Source: Roseiarcus sp963787135
GTDB lineage: Bacteria; Pseudomonadota; Alphaproteobacteria; Rhizobiales; Beijerinckiaceae
Reading direction: 5' to 3'
Length of the DNA: 64,000 bases
Assembly: GCA_963787135.1 (NCBI GenBank)
Contig: CAWBBW010000006.1
Coordinates: forward strand, 1 to 64,000
Under the pieces are notes generated by a model. It searched no databases. It was not told where the DNA came from and worked only from the letters and a program-made list of their open reading frames with translations. This document shows, one piece after another, positions 28,901 to 38,380 of this stretch (position 1 is its first letter; the number at the start of each line of letters is the position of its first letter). The position numbers and the translations under genes were made by a program.

Positions 28901-28982
28901 TATCTTCCCCGGATGATCTTCTTGGTTGAGTCTCGGCCGCGGGAGCGGCGCGAAACCGGATCTCGAAGCATGAATCCCATCG

Positions 28983-30120
28983 TCAATTCTCGATCAGCCC
29001 CCTTGCCACGATCACGCGCATGATCTCGTTCGTTCCCTCGAGAATCTGGTGCACGCGCAGGTCGCGCACCAGCTTCTCGACGCCGTAGTCGGCGAGATAG
29101 CCGTAGCCGCCGAACAATTGCAGCGCGTCGTTGGCGGCGTTGAAGCCCGTGTCGGTCGCGACGCGCTTGGCCATCGCACAGAGCCGGGTCGCCTCAGGCG
29201 ACTTCTCGTCGAGCGCGCTCGCCGCCCGCCACAGCACCGAGCGCGCGGTCTCGAGCGACGTCGCAATGTCGGCGACCTTAAACTGCAGCGCCTGGAAATC
29301 GGCGATGCGGCGGCCGAACGCCTTGCGCTCGCGCATGTAGGCGATGAGCCTTGTCGAGCGCGGCCTGGCCGCCGCCGATCGAGCAGGCGCCGATGTTGAG
29401 CCGGCCGCCGTCGAGCCCGGCCATGGCGATCTTGAACCCGTCGCCTTCCGCGCCAACACGATTGGCGGCCGGTACGCGCACGCCCTCCATGATGACCTGG
29501 CGCGTCGGCTGGGCGCGCCAGCCCATCTTCTTCTCGTTGGCGCCGAAGCTTAAGCCCGGCGTTCCCTTTTCGACCATGAAGGCGGAAATCCCGCCGGCCC
29601 CGCCTTCGCCGGTGCGCGCCATGACGAGATAGACGTCGCTCGCGCCCGCGCCGGAAATGAACTGCTTGACCCCGTCGAGCACGTAAGCATCGCCGTCGCG
29701 CCTCGCGCGCGAAGTCAGCGCCGCGGCGTCCGAGCCCGCGCCGGGCTCCGTCAGGCAATAGCTCGCAATGAGCTCCATGCTCACGAGTCGCGGCAGGTAG
29801 CGCTTTTGCAGCTCCGCGGAGCCGAAGCGATCGACCACCCAGGACACCATATTGTGGATGGAGAGGAACGAGGCGACGCTCGGACAGCCTGTCGACAGCG
29901 CCTCGAAGATCAGCGCCGCGTCGAGCCGCGTCATGCCGCTGCCGCCGTTCTCCGCGCGTACATAGATCGTCGCCATGCCCAGCGCCGCCGCTTCGCGCAG
30001 GACCTCGACGGGAAAATATTCGGTCTCGTCCCATTTGAGCGCATGGGGCGCCATGCGCTCATCGGCGAAAGACTTCGCCATGTCGCGGACAGCCAGATGA
30101 TCGGAAGTCAGGGCGAACAT
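28983..30120 (-). CDS. acyl-CoA dehydrogenase, probably isobutyryl-CoA dehydrogenase (one-base frameshift)
   Basis: About 378 residues after correction. YCLTEPGAGSDAAAL is the FAD-contact motif of acyl-CoA dehydrogenases; RKAFGRRIADFQALQF and QLFGGYGYLADYGVEKLVRD are later signatures, and the ending TNEIMRVIVARGL is typical. Its place between mmsB and mmsA points to isobutyryl-CoA as substrate. The frame is lost near 29350; removing one A restores DKALAYMRERKAFG. The start is set at MFALTSDHLAVRDMA (complement of 30118-30120), the family's usual N-terminus. Confidence 0.85.
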
Positions 30121-30339
30121 TCGCGCTTGCCGGCCTTCAAGTCTTCGAAACCAAATCGAGTCGCGCGGAAGCGCCCGACGGCGCCCATGCGCGGCAATTG
30201 CGAAAACGACGATGGTTGATGGCCGGACCGGTGTCAAACCCGGCCTCGGGTCGGGCACGGCAATGCCGGCGCGATTGATTTTCGGCCCCGAACGGCGCAA
30301 TGCGTGGGCTCGCGCCGTCGGCGGGCAGAGGCAAGCATC

Positions 30340-30690
30340 ATGGTTCGTTCGGTTCTGTTGGGCGCGGCGTCGCTCGCTCTCGTTTTCGCGACGTCGGCCC
30401 CAGCGAGCGCCCAGACGGCGACAACCCCGGCAAAACATCCCGATTACCATCACGCGAAACACAAGAAGCCCAAGGAACTGGCCGAGGGCCGCCAGATCAC
30501 CGTGCACAAGGCGACGCCGTCCTGGCTGACCCTCGGCGGCGTCGCGTCTCCGTCCGAGACCTCCACGAACAACTACGTGCTCGACACATTCGACCCGCCG
30601 ACCCCGATCCAGGGGACCTTCCTGCAGGGCCGCATGATTGTCCCCGACAATCGCTTCCAGGGCGCCGGCGTTCCGCTGTTGCGCTTCTAG
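30340..30690 (+). CDS. small exported protein of unknown function
   Basis: A 116-residue precursor with a clear signal peptide (SVLLGAASLALVFATSAPASA, cleaved before QTATT), then a His/Lys-rich patch (HPDYHHAKHKKPKE). The C-terminal half, VASPSETSTNNYVLDTF, repeats nothing recognisable. I do not recognise the family. It is divergent from the acyl-CoA dehydrogenase and precedes the PycTM-like pair by 213 bp. A cell-envelope role is all that can be inferred. Confidence 0.6.
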   Translation: MVRSVLLGAASLALVFATSAPASAQTATTPAKHPDYHHAKHKKPKELAEGRQITVHKATPSWLTLGGVASPSETSTNNYVLDTFDPPTPIQGTFLQGRMIVPDNRFQGAGVPLLRF

Positions 30691-30813
30691 GCTTGCTGTT
30701 CCGGAAACGGCGCTTCGACCGCGAGGTCGAAGTCCGGCGGGATCGAACCGGCGCCGTCATCGACCGCTCCGGCGATCCGGCGAACTCGCTCCCGACGCCG
30801 GCTCCACGCCGAC

Positions 30814-30843
30814 TTGACAGACCTTCGCGCTTCACGCGATTCT
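30814..30843 (+). promoter_or_regulatory. candidate sigma-70-type promoter before the PycTM-like pair
   Basis: ttgaca at 30814-30819, an 18-bp spacer, then gattct at 30838-30843, about 60 bp ahead of the start at 30904. The -10 box is weak. Confidence 0.35.
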
Positions 30844-30903
30844 CATGTTTGAAGACGCCGGGCTCATCCGCGACGCCAGCTCCTGGGAGCGTCCGAAAGT
30901 CGG

Positions 30904-31365
30904 ATGAACAAACCCCTTTCCGATCCTACTCAACCTTATCGCAGTCTGCTCGCCGGATATAACGAGGCGATCAGGGCGTGCGACATGAAGGCGAACATCG
31001 CGTTCCTGTTCGTCGCATTCATGATGGGTTCGGTTCTCTATAACTACACGTACTTTCCGAATTATCTGCCGATCGAATTCGTGCTGATGCCTTTCCTGAT
31101 CGTCTACACCTGCTTGTTCATGGTGCTCATTCCGCGCTATCCCAAGCGCGGCGCCCAGAACTTCCGCGTCGCGCGCAACCTGACCGGCGCGGATTTTGAG
31201 CATGTCGCTGAGACTGAGAACGACATCAGCCAGTTGAAGCTGCGGTGCGCGATATTTTCCGATATCCTGTGGTGGAAAACGCTGTTTATCCGCACCGGCT
31301 TCCTTGTGACGATCGTCTGCGTCTTCCTGACGATGTTTCTGCTTCTATACGTCAGGTTCACGTGA
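30904..31365 (+). CDS. PycTM-like (DUF5706-like) membrane protein 1
   Basis: 153 residues. The opening helix has EAIRACDMKANIAFLFVAFM, two membrane helices follow (about 30-52 and 58-78), then a soluble linker and ISQLKLRCAIFSDILWWKTL leading into a last helix (130-150). This order, an acidic-Lys-Ala motif at the first helix, two helices, a linker, then a basic amphipathic segment before the final helix, is that of PycTM, the membrane effector of Pycsar antiphage systems. That match is by eye, and the family assignment is tentative. It is followed directly by a paralogue. Confidence 0.55.
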   Translation: MNKPLSDPTQPYRSLLAGYNEAIRACDMKANIAFLFVAFMMGSVLYNYTYFPNYLPIEFVLMPFLIVYTCLFMVLIPRYPKRGAQNFRVARNLTGADFEHVAETENDISQLKLRCAIFSDILWWKTLFIRTGFLVTIVCVFLTMFLLLYVRFT

Positions 31366-31403
31366 TGCCCGGCCGCGCGCCTCGGGCGAGTCAGAACGTT
31401 TTG

Positions 31404-31853
31404 ATGACCGAAGAGAAAAACGCAAAGCTTCGCAATCTCATCGCCGGCTACGGCAACTCGATCCGCCTCAGCGACATCAAGGCGCTCATCGCGGTGCTTT
31501 TCGTGGCGATCATGATGGGAACCGTTCTCCAGTTCCGCAACCTCTATCCTTGGTATCTGAGCGTGCCGGTCATCATGACGCCGTTCATGATCATCTTTAT
31601 CAACTTGCTGATCTCGGTTTATCCGCGCTTTCCCCGCGCCGGGCGGCAGCGCTTCCCGATCTGGCGCAATGCGGATCCGGAGGATTTCGACTTCATCGCC
31701 GACACCCAGGGCGAAATCGAGGGGCTTCCCACGCGATGCGCGACTCTGTCGCGTATCCTCTGGTGGAAGAATGTCACGCTGCTGACCGCCGATGTTCTGT
31801 CGATCGCCTGCCTCGCCGCGGCAGTGATCCTGCTGTTCCTCGCACACCTCTGA
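31404..31853 (+). CDS. PycTM-like (DUF5706-like) membrane protein 2
   Basis: A paralogue of the preceding gene with the same layout: NLIAGYGNSIRLSDIKALIA at the first helix, MMGTVLQF, a central membrane pair, the linker PRFPRAGRQRFPIWRNADPE, and TRCATLSRILWWKNVTLLTA before the last helix. 149 residues from ATG 31404. An earlier in-frame ATG at 31365 overlaps the stop of gene 1 (TGATG) and would add 13 residues; either start implies translational coupling. Two diverged effector-like proteins in one operon suggest a hetero-oligomer or two sensing variants. No nucleotide cyclase is nearby. Confidence 0.55.
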   Translation: MTEEKNAKLRNLIAGYGNSIRLSDIKALIAVLFVAIMMGTVLQFRNLYPWYLSVPVIMTPFMIIFINLLISVYPRFPRAGRQRFPIWRNADPEDFDFIADTQGEIEGLPTRCATLSRILWWKNVTLLTADVLSIACLAAAVILLFLAHL

Positions 31854-31931
31854 GGACAACATCTTCGCAGCCGCGTCCGCTCACACGACATCTTCGCGGA
31901 AAGCCGCGCCTGCCAAGCGCGTCGAGACGCC

Positions 31932-33429
31932 TCAGTTCATCGTCGGAATGCTGAACTGCGCGCCGTCCTTGATGCCGGACGGCCAGCGGGCGGTCACCGT
32001 CTTGGTGCGGGTGTAGAAGCGGATCGAGTTCGGGTCCGTGCTGGTTGAGGTCGCCGAAGCCGGAGCGCTTCCAGCCGCCGAACGTGTAGTAGGCGATCGG
32101 CACCGGGATCGGCACGTTGACGCCGACCATGCCGACCCTGACCTTGCTGGCGAAGTCGCGCGCGGCGTCGCCGTCGCGGGTGAAGATCGCGACGCCATTG
32201 CCGTATTCGTGGTCGTTGCAGAGGCCGAGCGCCTCTGCATAGTCGTGCGCCCGCACGACGGAAAGAACCGGGCCGAAGATCTCTTCCTTGTAGATGCGCA
32301 TGTCCTTGGTCACGTGGTCGAACAGGCAGCCGCCCATATAGAAGCCGTTCTCGTAGCCCTGCATCTTGAAGCCGCGGCCGTCGACGGCGAGCGTCGCGCC
32401 TTCCTTGACGCCGAGATCGACATAGCCCCTGATCTTTTCCAACGCCGCCTTGGTGACAACGGGGCCGAAATCGGCGCCGGCGTCGGTCGAGGGACCGATC
32501 TTCAGGGCTTCGACCCGCGGGACGAGGCGCTTGACCAGTTCGTCTGCGGTCTTCCGCCCGACCGGCACCGCAACCGAGATCGCCATGCAGCGCTCGCCGG
32601 CCGAGCCGTAGCCCGCGCCGATCAGGGCGTCGACCGTCTGGTCCATGTCGGCGTCCGGCATCACCACCATATGGTTCTTGGCGCCGCCGAAGCACTGCAC
32701 CCGCTTGCCGCTCGCCGTGCCGCGCGAGTAAATGTAATGCGCGATCGGGGTCGAGCCGACGAAACCGATCGCCTGAATGTCCGGATCGTCGAGAATGGCG
32801 TCGACTGCTTCCTTGTCGCCGTTGACGACATTGAGGATGCCCGCAGGGCCGCCCGCCTCGATGAAGAGTTCGCCGAGCCGCATCGGCACGCCCGGATCGC
32901 GTTCGGACGGCTTGAGGATGAAGGCGTTGCCGCAGGCGATCGCCGGCGCGAGCTTCCATAAGGGGATCATCGCCGGGAAGTTGAACGGCGTGATGCCGGC
33001 GACGACGCCGAGCGACTGGCGCATCGAATAGATGTCGATGCCGGGTCCGGCGCCGTCGGTATACTCGCCCTTCATGAGATGCGGGACGCCAAGCGCGAAT
33101 TCGACCACTTCGACGCCGCGCTGGATGTCGCCCTTGGCGTCGGGGATCGTCTTGCCATGTTCGCGGGCGAGGATGTCGGCGAGTTCATCGTTGTTCCTGG
33201 CGATGAGATCGAGGAACTTCATCAGGACGCGCGCGCGGCGCTGCGGGTTGGTCGCGGACCAGGCGCCTTGAGCGGCGGCGGCGTTCTCGACCGCGGCGCG
33301 GACCTCCGCGTTGGAGGCGAGCGCCACATGCGCGCGCACCGTGCCATCCATCGGCTGGAAAACTTCGGCGGTGCGTCCCGACTTGCCGGCGACATGCTTG
33401 CCGCCGATGAAATGCCCGTACTCGATCAT
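31932..33429 (-). CDS. mmsA: methylmalonate-semialdehyde dehydrogenase, CoA-acylating (one-base frameshift)
   Basis: Converts methylmalonate semialdehyde to propionyl-CoA in valine catabolism. GITPFNFPAMIPLWKLAPAI, the catalytic cysteine region YGSAGERCMAISVAVPVG, and EEIFGPVLSVVRA define the MmsA branch of the aldehyde dehydrogenases. The start is MIEYGHFIGG. Near 32035 one extra A breaks the frame; removing it restores GPDSIRFYTRTKTVTARWP and the native end FSIPTMN, about 498 residues. The rest of the pathway (acyl-CoA dehydrogenase, mmsB) lies downstream on the same strand, beyond the opposite-strand PycTM-like block. Confidence 0.9.
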
Positions 33430-33574
33430 GTTCCGCTCCCTGGCGCATGCGTGATTGGGGCTCTTATGCCTCAGGCTTTTGCGCGCAGCAATGCGAACGG
33501 CTTGCCCGCCGCGGAACCACTTGCGCGCACATGGGTTATCGCTTGACCGCAACGCGAGTGGAGCCGAACGCCGG

Positions 33575-34597
33575 ATGAAACCTTTCGGCTTGGCCCTCGA
33601 CACAGCGCCGATGGAGGCGAAGTCGGCCGAGGCTCTGCCAACGGAGCCGGGCAAGTGGCAGTTCGAGCCGAAGTGGGACGGATTTCGTTGCCTCGTCTTC
33701 AAAGAGGGCGGCGCGGTCGAGATTCGCGGCAAGTCCGGCAAACCCCTGGGACGATTTTTCCCCGAGGTCGTCGCTCTCCTGAGCGAGCTCGCGCATGAGC
33801 GCTTCGTCGCCGACGGCGAACTGGTCATCGAGATCGACGGGAGGCTCTCCTTCGACGCGCTGCAGATGCGCCTCCATCCGGCGGAAAGCCGCATCCGCAA
33901 GCTCGCGGCGGAAACGCCGGCGCGGCTGGTGCTGTTCGACATGCTCATGTCTCCTGATGGCGCGGACATGACCGGGGCGCCGTTCGCCGAGCGGCGCCGG
34001 GCGCTGGAGGCGTTCGGCAAGACCGCCGCCAGGCCCGAGCGCCTTCTCATCACCCCGTTCACCCGCGTGACGGCTGAGGCCGAACAATGGCTTGCCGGCT
34101 ACAGCGGAACCGACGGCGTCGTCGCCAAGCGGCTCGACGGCGCCTATCAGAGCGGCGAACGGGCGATGATCAAGGTCAAGCGTCTGCGGACCGCCGATTG
34201 CGTCGTGGGCGGGTTTCGTTACGAAAGCCACAGTCGCGAAGTCGGCTCGCTGCTGCTCGGGCTCTATGCCGCCGACGGCCGGCTCGATCACGTCGGCTTC
34301 ACCTCGACCATCGCCAACAGCGAACGACCTGCGCTCACCCGGCGCCTCGAAGCTTTGCGCGCGCCGCCCGGCTTTACCGGCAGAGCGCCCGGCGGCCCGA
34401 GCCGCTGGAGCACCGAGCGCAGCGGGCAATGGGAGCCGCTGCGGCCGGAACTCGTCGTCGAGGTCCGGTTCGATCACGTGACCGGCGACCGCTTCCGCCA
34501 CGGGACGCGGCTTTTGCGCTGGCGACCCGATAAGTCTCCCCGGCAATGCACGATGGAGCAAATCGCCCCGCCGCCGGCGGACCTTGCTACCGAATAA
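33575..34597 (+). CDS. ligC: ATP-dependent DNA ligase, LigC type
   Basis: A 340-residue ligase. PKWDGFRC contains the adenylated lysine (about residue 33); ELVIEIDGRLSFD, GTDGVVAKR and AMIKVKRLRTAD are nucleotidyltransferase motifs. The C-terminal OB fold includes ELVVEVRFDHV and RLLRWRPDKSPRQCT. Single-chain ligases of this size accompany Ku in bacterial end-joining or base-excision repair, but no Ku gene is in the window. The start is ATG 33575; the upstream open frame is not conserved-looking. It is divergent from mmsA. Confidence 0.88.
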   Translation: MKPFGLALDTAPMEAKSAEALPTEPGKWQFEPKWDGFRCLVFKEGGAVEIRGKSGKPLGRFFPEVVALLSELAHERFVADGELVIEIDGRLSFDALQMRLHPAESRIRKLAAETPARLVLFDMLMSPDGADMTGAPFAERRRALEAFGKTAARPERLLITPFTRVTAEAEQWLAGYSGTDGVVAKRLDGAYQSGERAMIKVKRLRTADCVVGGFRYESHSREVGSLLLGLYAADGRLDHVGFTSTIANSERPALTRRLEALRAPPGFTGRAPGGPSRWSTERSGQWEPLRPELVVEVRFDHVTGDRFRHGTRLLRWRPDKSPRQCTMEQIAPPPADLATE

Positions 34598-35030
34598 AAC
34601 TCGATGCTCGATTCCCGCTCGATAAACGGCCGGATCTCTTGTGGTCATCGGGCGTGAGCGATCAAACGTCGCGAGTCGACGTTGAGCTGCCGTTGCAGAT
34701 CGTCAACGCGAGCGGAGCAATTGGGCGGATTGCGGTCCTTCCTGGCAAGCAGATTGCGTCGGGCGCGCCTGTGCCCACGACGACGGGCACCGCGCTTCGC
34801 CGATCTTCTCGACGATCGGGCGTGGCATCTCGGCGCCCGCTGCAAAATCAAGAGCATGGTCGGCCTGCGATCAAAAGGCGTAGGCGCTGAGGCTCGATTT
34901 CGACCAAACTGCGGTCTTGTCAAAATACTTGCTACGGCGGCAGTCTGAGCCTTGATTGGCCTGTCGTTTAGGGCGGGCGGACGCTGATCGGGAAGAGGTC
35001 GGCGTTATCGCTCACAAGAGCGGGGTGGCA
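34598..35030. other. intergenic region before the exosortase cassette
   Basis: 433 bp in which I find no convincing gene. Open frames here lack coding character. A promoter for the exosortase cassette would have to lie in the right half. Confidence 0.4.
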
Positions 35031-35219
35031 ATGACTAGGAATATTTGCACCAACGTGGCGTGTTTCTTACTCCTCTCGATCGCTCCTGTGGCGGCACAGG
35101 TGTCCCCGGTGGCCGTGGTGCGTCGGGTTCCGGCGCCTGAGGCGGATGCTGGACTCCTCGCCCTACTGTTGGTCGGCGGGGTGGCAATCCTCACCTACTG
35201 GCGTCAGCGCCGCTCATAG
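35031..35219 (+). CDS. minimal PEP-CTERM-like exosortase substrate
   Basis: 62 residues in three parts: a signal peptide (MTRNICTNVACFLLLSIAPV, cleavage after AAQ or nearby), a dozen residues (VSPVAVVRRV), then PAPEADAGLLALLLVGGVAI and the basic end TYWRQRRS. A PxPE motif, a membrane helix and a basic tail make an exosortase sorting signal. After export and sorting, only about 10-12 residues would remain, so the product may be a short peptide or a dedicated marker rather than a structural protein. The exosortase gene starts 41 bp later. The start ATG 35031 follows a weak site. Confidence 0.65.
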   Translation: MTRNICTNVACFLLLSIAPVAAQVSPVAVVRRVPAPEADAGLLALLLVGGVAILTYWRQRRS

Positions 35220-35260
35220 AGGGCTGCGAACCCGCCGGGTAGCGCGCAGAGCTTCGGACA

Positions 35261-36061
35261 GTGGGCGTCAACCTCCGCGACCGGCATGTGATGTTCGCCT
35301 TCGCGGGATGTGCCGCGCTTGCGACGCTTTGGCATCGGATTGTTCCCGAAGGCGTGACCTCGAGCCGAGTATTGCCATTTAGCGCGGGGGAAGCGATTGC
35401 ATTATTTGCGCTATTCGTCGTAATCACCCGAATGAAAAATGACACGTTGTTCACGCGTGTCGATCTCTTAATTATTGCGGCGCTAGGCGTCGCATTTGTG
35501 CTTCCGTCGATGATGATCGCTTGCGTCGCAATGACGGCCACGGCGTTGATGTTGCTGACGCGCCACGACGCTCGGTTGACTTCAGCTGGGCAACTTCTGC
35601 TTGCTTTGGTGTCCTTCCAGTATTTCGCTCGCCTGATATTCGATCTTATTGCGCCTTACGCGCTTTGGCTGGAGACCATCGCTGTCACCACACTCCTGTC
35701 GCCGCTTGGCGGGTTCAGTAGAGACGGCTTCGACATAGTCGGACCAAATGGGCTTACAATCTTTATCGAACCCCCGTGCTCCGCCTTTCACAACGTCAGC
35801 GTTGCGGTTATTATCTGGTTGGGGCTAATCAAGATTGAAAGACTGCACTTCGTACGGTCGGACTGGTGGGCTCTGGCGGCCATGATTGGCGTAACGATCC
35901 TGCTTAATACGATACGAATCACTTTGATGGCTCAATCACTGACCATGCTGCAATATTGGCATGACGGTGCGGGCGTCACGATCGTCACTGTCGTCATGCT
36001 TGTCTCGGTACTCGCCATATCCTTGCTCTCGCGTGCAGCATCGGCTCCGAAGCTCGCATGA
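35261..36061 (+). CDS. exosortase/archaeosortase family transpeptidase
   Basis: 266 residues with seven or eight membrane helices. The catalytic triad of exosortases can be placed: Cys173 in EPPCSAFHN, Arg219 in LLNTIRITLMAQ, and His234 in QYWHDGAG. The enzyme cuts C-terminal PEP-like sorting signals in the cytoplasmic membrane. The GTG at 35261 is used; the ATG at codon 11 is an alternative. It overlaps the next gene by 4 bp (ATGA) and follows a tiny substrate gene, so the three form one unit. The particular exosortase subclass cannot be set by eye. The two larger PEP-CTERM proteins at 9558 and 37206 may be further clients. Confidence 0.8.
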   Translation: MGVNLRDRHVMFAFAGCAALATLWHRIVPEGVTSSRVLPFSAGEAIALFALFVVITRMKNDTLFTRVDLLIIAALGVAFVLPSMMIACVAMTATALMLLTRHDARLTSAGQLLLALVSFQYFARLIFDLIAPYALWLETIAVTTLLSPLGGFSRDGFDIVGPNGLTIFIEPPCSAFHNVSVAVIIWLGLIKIERLHFVRSDWWALAAMIGVTILLNTIRITLMAQSLTMLQYWHDGAGVTIVTVVMLVSVLAISLLSRAASAPKLA

Positions 36062-36573
36062 GAGCGATTGAGTTGACCCGCGCCTTCGCCTTGGCGGCGC
36101 TCACCGCGGCGGCGTTAGCTGGCAGCTTGACGCGGTGGGAAAGCCTGAAGGCCAAGCCACCTAGAGCGCCATCATCCTTGAACGCGTTGCTGGGGTTGCA
36201 ACTGCAGGACGGTGCGGTCGTCGACCAAGTCTTGACCCAGCCGACTGATGGGGTTCGGCTGCGGCTCGCCGAGTGTCGTGACCCAGCTTTTCTGTTCCCG
36301 CTTCCGATCGAGTGGGTTTCGACCGCCGAAACGCTCACCCGCGCCTTTGCATCCCCGGACCATCAAATGATCGACGTTTATCGTGGGAAGATTCAGCGTG
36401 ACTGGCGTCACGTAAATCGAATCTTCGACTACGTTAACGCCACTGTGGGTTCGATGGGTGGGGCGACTCCCGATGCTGGTAGCTACGTCCGCGTCTATCT
36501 TGGACCCCACTGTCGGGTGGACGAGCGCCTGCTTGTTGACTGGGCGAGCACGGTTCTGGCTCACTCGCTTTGA
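36058..36573 (+). CDS. exosortase-cassette accessory exported protein
   Basis: 171 residues starting inside the exosortase stop codon. One N-terminal hydrophobic segment (AFALAALTAAALAGSLTRW) is a signal peptide or anchor; the rest is soluble and presumably periplasmic, with two isolated cysteines (AECRD, GPHCRVDER). It holds the place that EpsI-like or other accessory proteins take beside exosortases, but I cannot see an EpsI (DUF3485) signature with confidence. Coupling to the exosortase argues for a shared function. Confidence 0.6.
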   Translation: MRAIELTRAFALAALTAAALAGSLTRWESLKAKPPRAPSSLNALLGLQLQDGAVVDQVLTQPTDGVRLRLAECRDPAFLFPLPIEWVSTAETLTRAFASPDHQMIDVYRGKIQRDWRHVNRIFDYVNATVGSMGGATPDAGSYVRVYLGPHCRVDERLLVDWASTVLAHSL

Positions 36574-37205
36574 GGGTATGCGACCCGAGCGAAGGACATT
36601 CCGCGCCGTCACCGCTTCCCATTTGGACCCACGTGTCATGGCTTTGCCGCGACTGTCGAGAGCTGCTCACTCCGCAAAAACCCCGGGTTCTTGCCTTAAC
36701 CCACTGCCGGCTGTTCCGCTTCAACAACGGCCGCCGGCGTGCTTCGACACGATTGCCTTCGAGGCCCATCTCGCAAACCTTCGCGAACACTATCGCCCGT
36801 TCGGCCGATAAGGATTCGTGGAGGACTATCGTCTTTGATATAAGGACCGGCGGTGTTGCGGCCGCTTCGGTATGCTTCGACAATCCGCTCGTTTTGAGCC
36901 GCGTGGCGAGGACGCGTGCAGGTCCCTTCGCATTCCTTGCCCTCAGCGAGAGCGAGGCGCGCAAACGGAACGCCCGCAATGGGTCGACATAACCCGTTCG
37001 CCAAGTCGTCGGGGAACGTCCGGGATTTTGCGCGAAGCGGACGGGCGCAGCCGACGTTAACCAGAGGCTGTGGTTGCAACAGTTGACGGCGCAGTTGGAG
37101 GAAAGCGACCGCTTTTGCCTCAGTGGGACAGCCCCGCTGGAGCCCGGCGCAAAAAGAAAGGCCGCGCGACAGTCGTTCGCGCAGGCTATCAGGCAGCCAG
37201 GTTTA
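36574..37205. other. intergenic region, no gene seen
   Basis: 632 bp between the exosortase cassette and the convergent PEP-CTERM gene. Open frames on both strands lack coding character or start sites. Nothing recognisable as RNA gene or repeat was seen. Confidence 0.4.
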
Positions 37206-37914
37206 TCAGGCGGCCAAGTTTATCAGCCGGCGGAGACAGCCGCGCTTCCAGCCTTTCGCCCGGCGGTAACCGGCGTAACCAAGACCGCCGAAGCCGAGCA
37301 TCAGCATCATCCAGGTCGAAGGCTCCGGAACTCCGCCAACGGCGACGTTGTCGAACTCGAAGGAATTTCCGTTCGAACTGAAGACCGCCTTGTTGAAGTC
37401 GAATCCGCTGATGACGAAATACCTGTTCGAAGTCGCCGGCAAACTGGTCCCCATTGGCGACCGGCGGAATAGGAACTACGACGGAACTCGCGCCATTGAA
37501 GAGGGTGAGGACGTTGTAGGTGTCGATTGATCCCCAATAGAGACCCAACTCGCTATACGTCTTTCCGTAAACCACTGTCTCCGACTGGCCCGAAAGCACC
37601 GCCATATAGTTCGTCGTGTCGTTGTACGGCTCTGCGTAGAGACCCAGCGAACCTCCTCCGCCATTGTTCATGACGATGCCGCTGCCGGACCAGGAGCCGC
37701 CGCCGTCGGTGAATGTCGCGGGATTTGGGGAAGTCTGGACCGAATCGCCATAGGGAGTTTGCGGGATCGAATCGAAGGTGGCGACCGAACTCAATCCGGT
37801 CAGACTGGGCAAAGGAACGCCGCCAGGACCGAATGGGGTCACCGTTACTGCGGCTCCAGCAGGAACGGACAGGGCAAACGGCGCCAGAAGCGCCAGGAGA
37901 TAGGTCGATTTCAT
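37206..37914 (-). CDS. PEP-CTERM exported protein 2 (one-base frameshift)
   Basis: Starts with signal peptide MKSTYLLALLAPFALSVPAG, followed by a Gly/Ser/Thr-rich domain with FDSIPQTPYGDSV and VLSGQSETVVYGKTYSELG. After correction the C-terminus reads GGVPEPSTWMMLMLGFGGLG followed by YAGYRRAKG. The frame breaks near 37443; removing one A gives DFDRYFVISGFDF and a protein of about 235 residues. A Npun-like PEP-CTERM fold is likely. The tail extends 12 residues past the usual basic cluster. It lies 0.6 kb from the exosortase cassette and is a plausible client. Confidence 0.72.
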
Positions 37915-38380
37915 CACGCGCCCCCAACAGCGAGCTACATTGCTCAGTTCTGGTACGTCTGTTAACACAACCTTAGGTTTACGCACGTTAATATCACCCG
38001 TCAAGCGGGTCCGCATCGGAGCGCATCGCCGACGGCCCAATTTCGAATTTAAGCTTACTCCGAGGGTGTCGCCTCGCCGCTCCCCGAAGCCAAAGCCATA
38101 TTCCACCGCGCGCCGTGGCGCTGCCGCGCTGTTCGAGGGCGCCCCGAAAGGATTACCCCATACCGATTTTTGCCGACTTGATCTTCCTGCGGGGGCGGCC
38201 GCATCTTGATGAGGCCGTGCGCAAGGCCACCATCCGGCAAGCGCGCTCGGTTTCGCCCCGCATCGGCCGCGGCCGGCCGCATCGCCTGCGGTCGGTGCGG
38301 GGCCCCACGAAAGACCGGGCGAGGCAGCTTCCTCGGGCCCGATGCTCGTTTAGGTCAACGCTCGATGCAGGAAGAGGACC
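37915..38380. other. intergenic region, no gene seen
   Basis: 466 bp between the PEP-CTERM gene and a small plus-strand gene. It probably holds the PEP-CTERM promoter at the left. No convincing gene, repeat or RNA was found. Confidence 0.4.

Noticed and set aside
36434..36979. 181-residue minus-strand open frame between the exosortase cassette and PEP-CTERM gene 2
   Set aside because: Ser/Arg-rich composition, overlap with the accessory gene and no ribosome site; no coding signal.
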